Counted from the first letter of the stretch, positions 43,933 through 53,280 are shown. The stretch: 64,000 nucleotides of DNA from Xylanimonas cellulosilytica (GCA_001072465.1 JVKM01000063.1:6699-70698), one strand, 5' to 3'. The notes: generated from the sequence alone by a model not told the origin. Program-made: numbers and translations.

Positions 43933-45657
43933 TCAGGGCAGTGGGCGCACGACGTCCGGCGTCATACGATCCCATCCGTATCCGGCGGTGATGTGCTGCA
44001 TGCGGGCGGGGCGCCCCATCCAGTCGGTGTGGACGATCATGTCGTCCCCCAGGTAGATGGCGACGTGCGTGACGGTGCCGCTCGTCGTGTAGAAGATGAG
44101 GTCGCCGCGTTGGCGCTGGGCGAGGGGCACGTGCTGGAAGCGCGGGTATGCGTAGAGCTCCTGCGACGTGCGGTAGGACGGCCACGCGTGCTTGATCACG
44201 TCGATGGGCTGGGGATCCAGGCCCGCGGTGTAGAGGGATTGGAGGACCAGGCCCGAGCAGTCGAATCCCTGGTCGTAGGGGCCTGCCCCTCCCCACGTGT
44301 AGGAGGAGCCGGTCTGGTTCCACGCGTACCCGATCATGGCCTCGACGCGCTCGGAGCGCGTGGCCGTCAGGGGCAGGGGCGTGGCCTGGTACTGGTCGAC
44401 GGTCCACGGGTAGCCGGTGTCCATGGCATCCCAGGTGGCCTTGTCGACGACGCCGGTGACGGGTAGGCCTGCACGCTGCTGGAAGTTCTTGACGGCGGCG
44501 ACGAAGGGCGCGTCGACGGAGGCGAGCTTGTTGGAGTGCCACAGGCCGAGGCGTACCTGGACGATACGCACCTTGGTGCCGTTCATGCCCCAGGTGAGCG
44601 TGTTGGTCGCGTCCCCGAGGCCCGTGATGTGGTCGGTGGGCTGCAGGTAGCCGGCCGGGGCCTCATACCCGCGCCATGCGCCCGAGGCGTCGAACTCGTA
44701 GCGGCGGCCGTTCAGTTCTAGGGGCGCGGTGCGCATGACGCCGGTGTCGGGGTCGAGGTAGTACCACTCTCCCCCATCGCGCACCCAGCCACCCAGCTGC
44801 GCGCCGCTGGAGGCGAAGAAGTGCCAGCCGTCGGCCAGGCGCACCCAGCCGGTGCGCATCGCACCCGAGGAGTCCAGGTAGTACCACGTGCCATCCACGC
44901 CGGTCATACCCGTACGCATGACACCGCTGGAGGGATCCAGGTAGTACCACTGTCCACCGTCGCGCAGCCAGCCACCCATCTGGGCGCCGCTAGACGCGAA
45001 GTAATGCCAGCCGTCGGCCAGGCGCACCCAGCTGGTGCGCATCGCACCCGAGGAGTCCAGGTAGTACCACGTGCCATCCACGCCGGTCATACCCGTACGC
45101 ATGACACCGCTGGAGGGATCCAGGTAGTACCACTGTCCACCGTCGCGCAGCCAGCCACCGACGAGAGCCCCGGAGGGAGCCAGGAAGAACCAGTCGGCAC
45201 CGTCGCGCAGCCAGCCGGTGGCCATGTAGCCACTGTCGTAGAAGAAGAAGCGCGCACCCCCAATCCGCACCCACTGGGAGGCGGGGTAGGTGCCGTCGGC
45301 GCGCCGCCACCACCAGCCGACCGAGTCACGCATCCACGCACCGCGTCCGGTCTCATCGGGCGCGCCCATCGTCGGGGGTTCCTCGCTCTCCGACGAGGCC
45401 GGGGCCGCCCGGTCCTCATCGCTCGCGCTGGGGGTGGCGGGCTCGGGCGCGTCCTTGGCCTCGGGGCTCGGGGAAGCCGACGGCGCGGCGGGCGAGGCGG
45501 ACTGGGCCGCGGTTGAACTCTCTGCTGCAGACTGCGGCGTGGCCTCATCCCCGGCGTCAGCGCGGGCCTGCGCGGGCAGGGCGATGAGCGCAAGGGTCAG
45601 GGCCGCGGTGAGGGCGCGAGCGAGCGCGCGGCGGGCGAGCGTGGGCGTCGATGCCAT
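43933..45657 (-). CDS. secreted NlpC/P60 peptidase with choline-binding-type repeats
   Basis: A 574-residue wall hydrolase. A signal peptide (about 1-34, ending AQARADA) and an Ala/Ser/Glu linker (35-105) lead to about eleven aromatic 20-residue repeats (GWLRDGGQWYYLDPSSGVM, TGMTGVDGTWYYLDSSGAM) of the cell-wall/choline-binding CW_1 type (about 105-340). A PG_binding_1-like domain (about 355-425) and a C-terminal NlpC/P60 domain follow, with the catalytic Cys in FDCSGLVL and His in VTHVAIYLG. It probably cuts peptidoglycan peptides while the repeats hold it to the surface. The lic operon downstream makes phosphocholine a likely ligand. AAGG lies 7 nt before the ATG. Confidence 0.88.
   Translation of the reverse strand: MASTPTLARRALARALTAALTLALIALPAQARADAGDEATPQSAAESSTAAQSASPAAPSASPSPEAKDAPEPATPSASDEDRAAPASSESEEPPTMGAPDETGRGAWMRDSVGWWWRRADGTYPASQWVRIGGARFFFYDSGYMATGWLRDGADWFFLAPSGALVGGWLRDGGQWYYLDPSSGVMRTGMTGVDGTWYYLDSSGAMRTSWVRLADGWHYFASSGAQMGGWLRDGGQWYYLDPSSGVMRTGMTGVDGTWYYLDSSGAMRTGWVRLADGWHFFASSGAQLGGWVRDGGEWYYLDPDTGVMRTAPLELNGRRYEFDASGAWRGYEAPAGYLQPTDHITGLGDATNTLTWGMNGTKVRIVQVRLGLWHSNKLASVDAPFVAAVKNFQQRAGLPVTGVVDKATWDAMDTGYPWTVDQYQATPLPLTATRSERVEAMIGYAWNQTGSSYTWGGAGPYDQGFDCSGLVLQSLYTAGLDPQPIDVIKHAWPSYRTSQELYAYPRFQHVPLAQRQRGDLIFYTTSGTVTHVAIYLGDDMIVHTDWMGRPARMQHITAGYGWDRMTPDVVRPLP
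44822..45178 (-). repeat. 183-bp tandem duplication in the repeat domain
   Basis: Two nearly identical 183-bp (61-codon) blocks start at 44822 and 45005, each encoding three aromatic repeats. The few differences are mostly single bases, so the duplication is recent compared with the other repeats. Confidence 0.85.
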
Positions 45658-45750
45658 GACAGTGCCTTGTCGCTAGAAAACAGTTCTCCTATAAGTGTAG
45701 GACGCTCCTCACACTGCGCGCGCGCCTTTGAGTCGTCAACTCGACAAAAA

Positions 45751-45787
45751 GCCGGGGCCCGGCGGCATCACACCGCTGGGCCCCGGC
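45751..45787 (-). terminator. intrinsic terminator after the Wzt-like gene
   Basis: A 15-bp stem (45751-45765 with 45773-45787, one G-T pair) and 7-nt loop are followed on the reverse strand by five T residues, 20 bp past the ABC gene stop. Confidence 0.85.
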
Positions 45788-45807
45788 CTCGAACGCCGTT
45801 GCGTCCG

Positions 45808-47100
45808 TCAGTCCTCGTTTTCGAGCGCGTCGGCCTGCTGGGCCTGCATGCGCGCGAGGTGCTCGTAGTCGGCGGCGCCGCGCCTGGGCACGTCGCGCAT
45901 GGGGCGCGCGGGCGTGAGATCCGTGAACGACGCTCCCAGGTTCACCAGGCCGCCGGACTCCATGCCCGGGCCGGGCAGGACGTCGAAGCGGCGCGCCTTC
46001 TGCAGGGCGTCGATGACGCTGGTCATGTCCTGGTTCTGGATGGCCGCGGAGATCGTGTAGGCACCCGGGTTGAAGGTCAGACGCGGAATGTCGATGTCGA
46101 GGTGACCGGTGCCCGGCTCGATCGAGGTCGGCACGTAGCAGGCGTCCATGCCGTGCAGGCCCCACACGAAGACGCCCTCGCGGGTGTCAATGGAGGCACC
46201 AAAGACCGGGGACTCGATGCGCTCGTTCGCACGGTAGTGCAGGCGCAGGCGCACGGGATCGCCCGGGTACACGAGCGACGTGGGCTGACCGGACGCGGAT
46301 AGCAGTTCGATGCGCTCGATCATGGCCTCGCCGCTACCGAAGCGCGTGCCGCCACCCTCGACCTCAACGGCGTGGTGAGCGACGTCGGAGTAGGTATCGA
46401 TGACCTCGGCGGCCGCGCCCACGTCGACGAGCGTGCCGTGATCCAGCCAGGCAGCCTGGTCACAGAAGGTCCGCATCTGCTCGAGGCCATGGGACACGAC
46501 GACGACCGTGCGCCCCTGGTCCTTAAGCTGGGCGAACTTGTCCATGCACTTGTTCTGGAATTCCATGTCGCCCACGGCCAGGACCTCGTCGACGAGGAGG
46601 ATGTCCGGCTCGACGTGGATGGACACGGAGAAGCCCAGGCGCACGTACATGCCCGACGAGTAGTTCTTCACCGGCTGATCGATGAAGCGCTCGACGCCGG
46701 AGAAGTCGATGATCGCATCCAGCTTGGAGTCGATCTCCTTCTTGCTCATGCCCAGGATCGCGCCGTTGAGGTAGATGTTCTCGCGGCCTGACAGCTCGGG
46801 GTGGAAGCCGGAGCCGACCTCGAGCATCGCTGCCATGCGCCCCGTCGAGGAAATCGTTCCCCTGTCCGGGGTGAGGATCTTCGCGATGCACTTGAGCAGC
46901 GTCGACTTGCCCGAACCGTTGTGTCCGAGCAGGCCAAACGTCTTGCCCTGCGGGATCTCGAAGGAGACGTCGTCGAGGGCCCAGAACTCCTCGAACTGAG
47001 CGCGCGAACGCTGCAGGAACGCGCCCTTGAGGGACTGGTTGCGGTTCTTGTAGATGCGGAAGCGCTTGGAGACGCCCTCCACCGAAATCGCGTTCGTCAT
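45808..47100 (-). CDS. polysaccharide ABC exporter ATPase (Wzt/TagH-type)
   Basis: A 430-residue ATPase. The nucleotide-binding domain (1-250) has Walker A GHNGSGKST (about 63), signature NYSSGMYVRLGFS and Walker B ILLVDEVLAVGD. The C-terminal region (about 270-400; VRLRLHYRANERIESPVFGASIDTREGVFVWG) is a Wzt_C-like beta-sandwich that in O-antigen exporters recognises the modified end of the glycan. The ATG overlaps the permease stop (TGATG). The C-terminal domain implies a chain-terminated polymer is exported. Confidence 0.93.
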   Translation of the reverse strand: MTNAISVEGVSKRFRIYKNRNQSLKGAFLQRSRAQFEEFWALDDVSFEIPQGKTFGLLGHNGSGKSTLLKCIAKILTPDRGTISSTGRMAAMLEVGSGFHPELSGRENIYLNGAILGMSKKEIDSKLDAIIDFSGVERFIDQPVKNYSSGMYVRLGFSVSIHVEPDILLVDEVLAVGDMEFQNKCMDKFAQLKDQGRTVVVVSHGLEQMRTFCDQAAWLDHGTLVDVGAAAEVIDTYSDVAHHAVEVEGGGTRFGSGEAMIERIELLSASGQPTSLVYPGDPVRLRLHYRANERIESPVFGASIDTREGVFVWGLHGMDACYVPTSIEPGTGHLDIDIPRLTFNPGAYTISAAIQNQDMTSVIDALQKARRFDVLPGPGMESGGLVNLGASFTDLTPARPMRDVPRRGAADYEHLARMQAQQADALENED

Positions 47101-47954
47101 CAGAGTTCCTCCACGATTCGTGCCGAGAAGCGGCGGAAGATCAGCGAGCCGAGGCCAAAGATGCCGAAGGCCCAGGCGGCGCAGCCGAGCCACACCTGCC
47201 AGGACGGCATCGCGAAGCCGTACAGCGTCGAGCGGTAGGCCTCGAGGAAGAGCTCAGCGGGGTTGAGGCGGAAGATCGTGACGATCGGGAGCGGCTCGCC
47301 TCCCCAGGTCCACCCCTTGGCCGCCAGGTCGGTCTGGACCTTGTTGAGCATCGAGAGGGAGAAGACGACACCGGAGGCGTACATCCAGATCTGGTTGAAG
47401 ATCTGCCACAGGTGCGAGATGTCGCGGAAGTAGACCGACGCAACCGACAGGATGAGGCCCATGCCGATCACGAAGAGCATCGCGAGCAGCGTGATGACGA
47501 TGACCGCGGGAATCATGAGCAGCACGCCGGGGCCGCCGGCGATGCACATGATGAGGATGATGACGCCCAACTCGAAGGCAAAGTCGTAGGCCAGGGCCAG
47601 CACCGAGGAGTAGATGAGGACCTGACGCGGGAAGTAGACCTTGGTGAGCAGGCCCGAATTACCCACGAGGGAATCCATGCCGCGCTGGATACCGCTCGAC
47701 ATGAAGTTCCAGGCGATGACGCCCACGCCGATCCACAGCGCGAAGGAGGACAGCCCCGAGTTCACGCCCTTGTCGGCCTCGCCGCGGAAGACGACACCGA
47801 AGATCAGGGCGTACACGGCGATCGTGGCGATCGGGTTGATGAAGGACCACAGGCGGCCGAGCGCGGTGCCCTTGAACTCCGAGGAGATCGAGCGCTGCGC
47901 CATGCGCACCGTCAGGTCAATGACCCGTTTCGTCTCAGACACGGCTACTCCCAT
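47100..47954 (-). CDS. polysaccharide ABC exporter permease (Wzm/TagG-type)
   Basis: A 284-residue ABC-2 permease with six helices: RDLTVRMAQRSISSEFKGTALGRLW-like coupling segment at the N-terminus, then IATIAVYALIFGVVF, LWIGVGVIAWNF, VIILIMCIAGGPGVLL, LLAMLFVIGMGLILSV and a last pair near the C-terminus. It pairs with the downstream Wzt-like ATPase to move lipid-linked polysaccharide across the membrane. TAGAAT/TAGATT -10-like boxes lie about 20 bp upstream, so the exporter may have its own promoter. Confidence 0.92.
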   Translation of the reverse strand: MGVAVSETKRVIDLTVRMAQRSISSEFKGTALGRLWSFINPIATIAVYALIFGVVFRGEADKGVNSGLSSFALWIGVGVIAWNFMSSGIQRGMDSLVGNSGLLTKVYFPRQVLIYSSVLALAYDFAFELGVIILIMCIAGGPGVLLMIPAVIVITLLAMLFVIGMGLILSVASVYFRDISHLWQIFNQIWMYASGVVFSLSMLNKVQTDLAAKGWTWGGEPLPIVTIFRLNPAELFLEAYRSTLYGFAMPSWQVWLGCAAWAFGIFGLGSLIFRRFSARIVEEL

Positions 47955-47982
47955 CGCTTCTGTCGTGGTCAGGAAATCTATT

Positions 47983-49284
47983 CTACTTGCCTGCGGCCGG
48001 CGTGAGCGCGAGGTAGCGCTGCGTGAACTCTACGATCACGACGCTGGGCTTATAGGCCTCGATGAGGGCGGCGACGTCCGTCGGCTGGTCGGAGTCGAGG
48101 GCGTGGCCGACCTGGATCGTGTATTCAAAGGTCGCGGCCACGTCGGGTCCCAGGTTATTGCCCTGGGAGTCACGCACGATGAGCGCGGTGCCGCGTCCAT
48201 TCGGGTTGTAGGTGAGCGCCGGCTTGTTCTGGAAGTCGACGGGGCTGGCCAGGGACACCTCGGGGGCACCCGTGACCTCGGACAGGCGCGCGGCGGTATC
48301 GGCCAGCTCATCGCGGCTCTCCAGCTGCAGCAGGTGGATGCTACCGGGGTCCTGCTCGTAGGTGGGGACAGCCCACGGGCCGCTCTGGGCGGGGGCTCCC
48401 AGGGCCTCGTACTCGTTGGGGGCGTCCACGCCACTCACGCCGGACGGCGTCAGGGAGGGCAGGCCCTCAAGCTGGGGGTTCACCGCGGCCAGGCAGGACA
48501 GCGTCTGGTTCCACGCGACGTGCGCGGCGTAGGGCGACCAGTGCGGGTTGACCGCCGAGTACAGCGGGGCCTCGCTCCCCTCGCGGGCCTCGCGCAGGCC
48601 CGCGCGCACGTCCACCCACGCGTGGGTGGGCAGCGCCGAACGCATGAGGTCCAGGGAGGTCGTGCCCATCAGCGGGTCGGCCCACTGCGGCAGCTTGTCG
48701 GAGTAGACGTCCCACGTGGCCGGGGCGGGCACAAACAGCGCGGTCGCGCCCTGCTCGCTGGCGGCGGTCTCGATGCCGCTCATGTAGCGGTCCCACGCGC
48801 TCACCTGCTCGGGGGTGGGGCGCACGCGGCCCAGCGCCTGGGAGAAGTTCGCGTTGAAGACGTCGGAGAGAAACAGGTAGCCGTCGCGGCCCTCAACGTA
48901 GGTGGTCACGCCGGTCATGGACTGCTCGAACGAGGCCTGGGCAGCGTCCGTAGGCAGGTAGCCCGCGGTGCCGGCAACGCCGGGCGTCCACGGGCCCACG
49001 TCGGCGCGCGGGGTGGGGGCGCAGACCTCGGGCAGGGATTGGGGCGTGGTGCGCGCGAAGGACGAGGCCTGGGCGGCGGGTGCAGGCACCTGAGGAGCGG
49101 GGTGAGTGGCCTTGTACCAGGTGCCCACGCCGGTAGCCGCGCACGCTCCCGCGAGCAGGACAGCGAGGGGCACGTAGTGGAGGCGGCGCTTCCACGAGCC
49201 GGCGGGAACCCCCTCGTCGAAGGAGACGTCGCGCAGACCGGACTCGGATTCCTTGAACTGGCCGGCGGCCTTCTTCTCGCTCAC
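47983..49284 (-). CDS. AlgX/AlgJ-like SGNH-fold protein (polysaccharide O-acetylation)
   Basis: A 433-residue protein with a cytosolic N-terminus (about 30 residues), one membrane helix (VPLAVLLAGACAATGVGTWY) and an extracellular AlgX/AlgJ-like domain: GRDGYLFLSDVFN, FVPAPATWDVYSD and NPHWSPYAAHVAW (compare the DTHW-type motif). Such proteins transfer acetyl groups to secreted glycans together with membrane acyltransferases, and one lies directly upstream (4 bp overlap). Start GTG. Activity is inferred from family. Confidence 0.8.
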   Translation of the reverse strand: MSEKKAAGQFKESESGLRDVSFDEGVPAGSWKRRLHYVPLAVLLAGACAATGVGTWYKATHPAPQVPAPAAQASSFARTTPQSLPEVCAPTPRADVGPWTPGVAGTAGYLPTDAAQASFEQSMTGVTTYVEGRDGYLFLSDVFNANFSQALGRVRPTPEQVSAWDRYMSGIETAASEQGATALFVPAPATWDVYSDKLPQWADPLMGTTSLDLMRSALPTHAWVDVRAGLREAREGSEAPLYSAVNPHWSPYAAHVAWNQTLSCLAAVNPQLEGLPSLTPSGVSGVDAPNEYEALGAPAQSGPWAVPTYEQDPGSIHLLQLESRDELADTAARLSEVTGAPEVSLASPVDFQNKPALTYNPNGRGTALIVRDSQGNNLGPDVAATFEYTIQVGHALDSDQPTDVAALIEAYKPSVVIVEFTQRYLALTPAAGK

Positions 49285-50552
49285 TTGCTCTCCCCCTCGG
49301 TGCGCGCGGAGGCCTCTTCGGCCTCCATGACCGTCGCGATCCTGGTCGAGGACAGGGCCGGCGTGACGATGCGGCGGGCCACGGCCTCGTACGTGGGACG
49401 GAAATGCTCGATGAGCTTGTCCATCCATCCGGGCAGGTAGTTCTTCAGGCTCATCGCGGGCTTCTCAATGAGGTGCCACGACAGGTAGGCCAGGATGTGC
49501 ACGGTCACGACGACCGTCAGGTGGTAGGCGATCCAGCCACGATCCTGCAGGTGGAAGTAGGCGGCGAACGCCATGATCGGCCACGCGTAGATGTAGATGC
49601 CGTAGGACAGGTCGCCGTGCTTCTCCCAGTTCTGCAGGGGCAGGCGAATCGCCAGGTACATGAGGAAGTACAGGAAGCCGTACTGGCCGACAATGTTCCA
49701 GCCTCCCGACGCGTAGGAGAGCACGCCGAAGATGAGGCCGCCCCACGCCAGGCGCGAGTCCATGGGGATCTTGTCGCCATAGAGCGTGAAGAGCATGCCG
49801 AAGGCGAAGGGGCCCATGAACATCAGCATGAAGGGGTCGCGCAGCAGGTAGTTGACGTTGGAGACCTGACCCGCGCCCATCCACTGCAGCGCATTGAGGG
49901 CGATCAGCACGAGGGCGAAAGCGCCGCCCACCTTGCGGTTCGCGAGCGCCCCGAACAGGCCGAGGATCGCCACCAGGATGTACGCCTTGAACTCGTAGAT
50001 GAGCGTCCAGGCCGAGCCGTTCCAGTCACGGGCGCCGTGCAAGATGTAGTACGGCAGGTTCTCGCCCATGCCGGCGATGTTGCGCTGGCCCAGGTTCAGC
50101 CACATGTTGTTCACGAAGTACGTGAGTGGGGACTCGGTGGCCGGGTGCAGGTAACCGGAAATGTTGTGGAACGTGTGCCAGTACGCGATCGGCGCGAGGA
50201 TACCGACCGTGAAGAGCAGGGCAGCCCAGAAGGCCGGGAAAATTCGCAGAACGCGGCGCCACATGTAGCGCCAGATCGTCGCGCGTCCCATGCGCGAGCG
50301 CGTGATCAGGAATCCCGAGAAAAAGAAGAATCCTGCGACGGCGACGCCACCGATGGACTGCTCCTTCGAGATCTGCACGCCCAGGTCCTCGCCGCCGTAG
50401 AATCCGGCGATCGGGCCGGCGTGCGAGAAGATGACCATGAAGGCCATCAGCCAGCGCAAAAACCCGATCGAGTTGGACCTGGAGTTGAATGCCTGCGCGA
50501 CGGACTGGGGCGTGTGAGGGGCCGCAGCCCGGATCGTGGAGGCCAGGCTCAT
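49281..50552 (-). CDS. acyltransferase family 3 membrane protein (OafA/YrhL type)
   Basis: A 423-residue polytopic acyltransferase with about ten helices. Diagnostic motifs are RWLMAFMVIFSHAGPIAG (catalytic His) near residue 42, GVAVAGFFFFSGFLITRS, and the RIFPAFW segment. It would bring acyl groups across the membrane for the AlgX-like protein encoded next, a division of labour known from O-acetylation systems. The ATG overlaps the rgpF-like stop by 4 bp. Confidence 0.9.
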   Translation of the reverse strand: MSLASTIRAAAPHTPQSVAQAFNSRSNSIGFLRWLMAFMVIFSHAGPIAGFYGGEDLGVQISKEQSIGGVAVAGFFFFSGFLITRSRMGRATIWRYMWRRVLRIFPAFWAALLFTVGILAPIAYWHTFHNISGYLHPATESPLTYFVNNMWLNLGQRNIAGMGENLPYYILHGARDWNGSAWTLIYEFKAYILVAILGLFGALANRKVGGAFALVLIALNALQWMGAGQVSNVNYLLRDPFMLMFMGPFAFGMLFTLYGDKIPMDSRLAWGGLIFGVLSYASGGWNIVGQYGFLYFLMYLAIRLPLQNWEKHGDLSYGIYIYAWPIMAFAAYFHLQDRGWIAYHLTVVVTVHILAYLSWHLIEKPAMSLKNYLPGWMDKLIEHFRPTYEAVARRIVTPALSSTRIATVMEAEEASARTEGESK

Positions 50553-52411
50553 CGCTCACCCTTCATGGATCGGATCTTGTGCGCGACTCCGCGGGCCGCG
50601 CGGTACGCCGGCTTGAGCGCGTTCCCCAGTCCGGGCGTGCGCACCATGATGTTGGTCTTGACGGCGCCCAGCAGGTTCGGGACCGTGCCCATGCGCGCCT
50701 TCAGGAAGGGCACCTGGTCGATCGCGAAGGCGGGCATCATCGAGGAGGTCGCCGCCAGCTTGTACTCGAGGTAGCCGTAGTACACGCCCGCCCACTTCGG
50801 GGTCATGACGGGGCGCACGTAGTAGCCGCGCGACAGGACCGCGTAGGCCAGGAGGCGTTCGATGACGTGGGCCAGGGAGCCGTCCTTGTAGCCGCCTTCT
50901 TCCGGGAAGTCCTCGGGGACGAGGCCGGCACCGGTCAGCAGGGACAGGGCCTCCGGGCGCGCGATGAACATGGAGCCATAGGGGGCCAGCGGCTGGTGGT
51001 CATCGAAAGGCACGGTGATGCCGACCTTCTTGGCGAACTCACGGGCGGGCTGGCGGTTCGCGAACCACGCGTGGCCCATCGTCGGGTAGCCCATGTGCGG
51101 CATGGGTGCGATCGCCATACCCAGGCCCGGGTGGGCCGCGAACTCCGCGAGGATGCCGGCCACGTGATCGGAGGAGGCCAGCAGGTTGTCGTAGAGGTGC
51201 TCCTTGAAGAGCTGGGCGGCGTTGTAGTCGTCCTGGACGGACTTCTTGGAGTGGATCTTCACGACGATGTCGTACTCGCCGGAGGTGAGCACGTCGCCAC
51301 AATCCACCAGGAACGCGCCGATGTCGCGGCCGCGGTTGGAGGACACGACGCGTACGTCAGCGTCCACGCCTCGTTCCTGGGCACGCGCCTCGATGAGGGC
51401 CTTGTTCTCCTCGTTCGAGGTCGTGGCCACCAGGTGGTAGCCGTCGGGCAGGACGCTCAGGCGATCGAGGATCTCGTCGGCCATGTCGGCGTAGAAGATG
51501 TGTGCGACCGCGAGGACCTTCAGGGAGGCGGCGGCGTCCAGGGTGGCCTGGTCGGCGCGCGGGGAGATGACTGTCGTCAGGCCCGCGTTGGTCACGAGGT
51601 CACGCGGACGCGAAGTGCGCGCGAGGTTCGTGAGAATCAGGTCGGTGTCGTAGCCGGCCTTTTCCGCCAGCTCCAGCATGTCCGCACCGATGATCGCGTG
51701 GCGGTCCAGGTAGAGCGGGTCGTGGAAGAGGTTGCGGCGCTTGAGGATCGGGCAGCCGTCCGCGAGCAGCATCGAGGCGTTGTCGAAGACGGGGTTGCGC
51801 GAGGGGTAGTCCTCGCGCGGGTAGGCCACGACGTGCGTGTAGCCGAGGTTGCCGAAGTACTCCGTAAAACGGGACTCGTGCCACTGGATCGAGTCGTTGT
51901 AGGAGCGGATCGGGGGCATCTCGTCCCAGTACTTGCGGAAGTCCGGGGAGCTCAGCAGCGGGTTGCGCACGGCGATCCAGTGGGACTGAATGTGGCGCGG
52001 CATGCGGGTGGCTGCCAGGAAGGGGTGGGGGCGCACCTCGTCGTGTTCGGTGATGCCCCAGAAGTCCACCGCTCCGGCGGCATCCACGCGGTCGAAGAGG
52101 TTCTTCCACGGGTTGACGGGCGCGAAGAAGGTGTAGTTGAAGAGGATCAGCTCGTCGATCTGGCCGAGGCGGTCCCAGCCGAAGCGGGCGATGCCATCGC
52201 GGTAGCCGCCCACGTCGAAGCCGGTGTTTTCGCGCTCGAAGACCTCGGTGGCGCCCTTGAGAAGGCGCTCACGAGCGGTGTCGTCCAGAGGAGAGTTGGA
52301 GACGACGAGGATCTCGTCGAGGTACTCGCGCAGCGAGGTCAGGCACTCCACGATGTAGTCGTCGACGAGGCCCTGGGGATCAAAGAACAGGAAAATACCG
52401 GCGCGCTTCAC
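50549..52411 (-). CDS. rhamnan synthesis F (RgpF) family glycosyltransferase
   Basis: A 620-residue protein. The N-terminal half has RAGIFLFFDPQGLVDDYIVECLTSL and NTGFDVGGYRDGI; the second half repeats a related fold (VLAVAHIFYADMADEILDRL, NRGRDIGAFL, KIHSKKS, and MGHAWFANR). The paired D-V/I-G-x-(Y/F) motifs are typical of RgpF (PF05045), which in streptococci elongates or modifies rhamnose polysaccharides. GTG start with GGGGGAG 8 nt upstream. It follows the epimerase gene by 4 bp. Confidence 0.88.
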   Translation of the reverse strand: MKRAGIFLFFDPQGLVDDYIVECLTSLREYLDEILVVSNSPLDDTARERLLKGATEVFERENTGFDVGGYRDGIARFGWDRLGQIDELILFNYTFFAPVNPWKNLFDRVDAAGAVDFWGITEHDEVRPHPFLAATRMPRHIQSHWIAVRNPLLSSPDFRKYWDEMPPIRSYNDSIQWHESRFTEYFGNLGYTHVVAYPREDYPSRNPVFDNASMLLADGCPILKRRNLFHDPLYLDRHAIIGADMLELAEKAGYDTDLILTNLARTSRPRDLVTNAGLTTVISPRADQATLDAAASLKVLAVAHIFYADMADEILDRLSVLPDGYHLVATTSNEENKALIEARAQERGVDADVRVVSSNRGRDIGAFLVDCGDVLTSGEYDIVVKIHSKKSVQDDYNAAQLFKEHLYDNLLASSDHVAGILAEFAAHPGLGMAIAPMPHMGYPTMGHAWFANRQPAREFAKKVGITVPFDDHQPLAPYGSMFIARPEALSLLTGAGLVPEDFPEEGGYKDGSLAHVIERLLAYAVLSRGYYVRPVMTPKWAGVYYGYLEYKLAATSSMMPAFAIDQVPFLKARMGTVPNLLGAVKTNIMVRTPGLGNALKPAYRAARGVAHKIRSMKGER

Positions 52412-52415
52412 GGGC

Positions 52416-53267
52416 TTACTCCCCCGTGCCGTCGACGGTGGCCAGGATCTGGCGGATCTTCGTGGCGTCGCCCCACACGCCGGGCGAATCGTAGGGACGA
52501 TCCGGGAAGGCCCCGTACTCGAGGGTGATGTCCAGGTTGTTCTCGCGGATGTAGGCTTCGACGCGGTCGGCGAGGCTCATCGGCTCGCCGCTGCAGATGT
52601 TGATGATGCCGTTGACCTCGTCCTGGGAGACGGCGGCCGCGATCTGGTAGGCCAGTCCCTGGATGGAGATGAAGTCGTACAGGTTCTTGCCCGTGGTGAA
52701 GGGGAAGGTCTTCTTACCTTCCTGGGCGGCGGCCAGGAGCTTGGAGAAGATCGAGGAGCCGTGCGCGTCGTCGCCGACGATGTAGTAGCCGCGCAGCCAC
52801 TGCATGGTGGCGCCATGCTTGGCGGTCAGCAGCGACGTGATCTGTCGCAGCGCGTTCTTGGAGATGCCGTACAGCGAGGCGGGGTTGCACGGGGAGTTTT
52901 CGTCGATGGCGCCCTCCCAGTAGCCGACCTCGTGCATGGAACCCATGACGGCCAGGTGGGTGCAGCCGCCCTTGAGGAGGTTCTCGATGAAGCGGTAGTG
53001 CGCGGGCAGGTCCTCGATGTGGGCCGGCGAATTGTGCACGAAGCCGTCGCGCCACGCGAGGTGCAGGACCACGTCCGGGCGTCCGAGCTGGTCGTAAATA
53101 TCAGCGTCGCCGCTGAAAATCTGGGTGTCGATGCGGCGCGCACGCTCGTCGACACCGTCGAGGCGGAAGTCCACGACGCTGACGTCGAGGCCGCGCTCCA
53201 GCAGGGCGTGAACAATGTGGCGGCCAATGTAGCCACCGGCTCCGGTAACGAGGACAGTCTTCACCAT
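52416..53267 (-). CDS. NAD-dependent epimerase/dehydratase
   Basis: A 283-residue extended-SDR protein with the dinucleotide motif VTGAGGYIGRHIV, the substrate loop HLAWRDGF, and YGISKNALR (YxxxK) near residue 135. It is shorter than UDP-galactose epimerases and closer in size to dTDP-sugar reductases. The exact sugar nucleotide cannot be told from sequence. TAGACT 7 nt before the ATG implies a leaderless mRNA. Confidence 0.85.
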   Translation of the reverse strand: MVKTVLVTGAGGYIGRHIVHALLERGLDVSVVDFRLDGVDERARRIDTQIFSGDADIYDQLGRPDVVLHLAWRDGFVHNSPAHIEDLPAHYRFIENLLKGGCTHLAVMGSMHEVGYWEGAIDENSPCNPASLYGISKNALRQITSLLTAKHGATMQWLRGYYIVGDDAHGSSIFSKLLAAAQEGKKTFPFTTGKNLYDFISIQGLAYQIAAAVSQDEVNGIINICSGEPMSLADRVEAYIRENNLDITLEYGAFPDRPYDSPGVWGDATKIRQILATVDGTGE

Positions 53268-53274
53268 GTCAGCC

Positions 53275-53280
53275 AGTCTA
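53275..53280 (-). promoter_or_regulatory. -10 box of a leaderless transcript for the epimerase operon
   Basis: On the reverse strand TAGACT ends 7 nt before the epimerase ATG. It would start transcription of the epimerase, rgpF-like, acyltransferase and AlgX-like genes. Confidence 0.6.
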
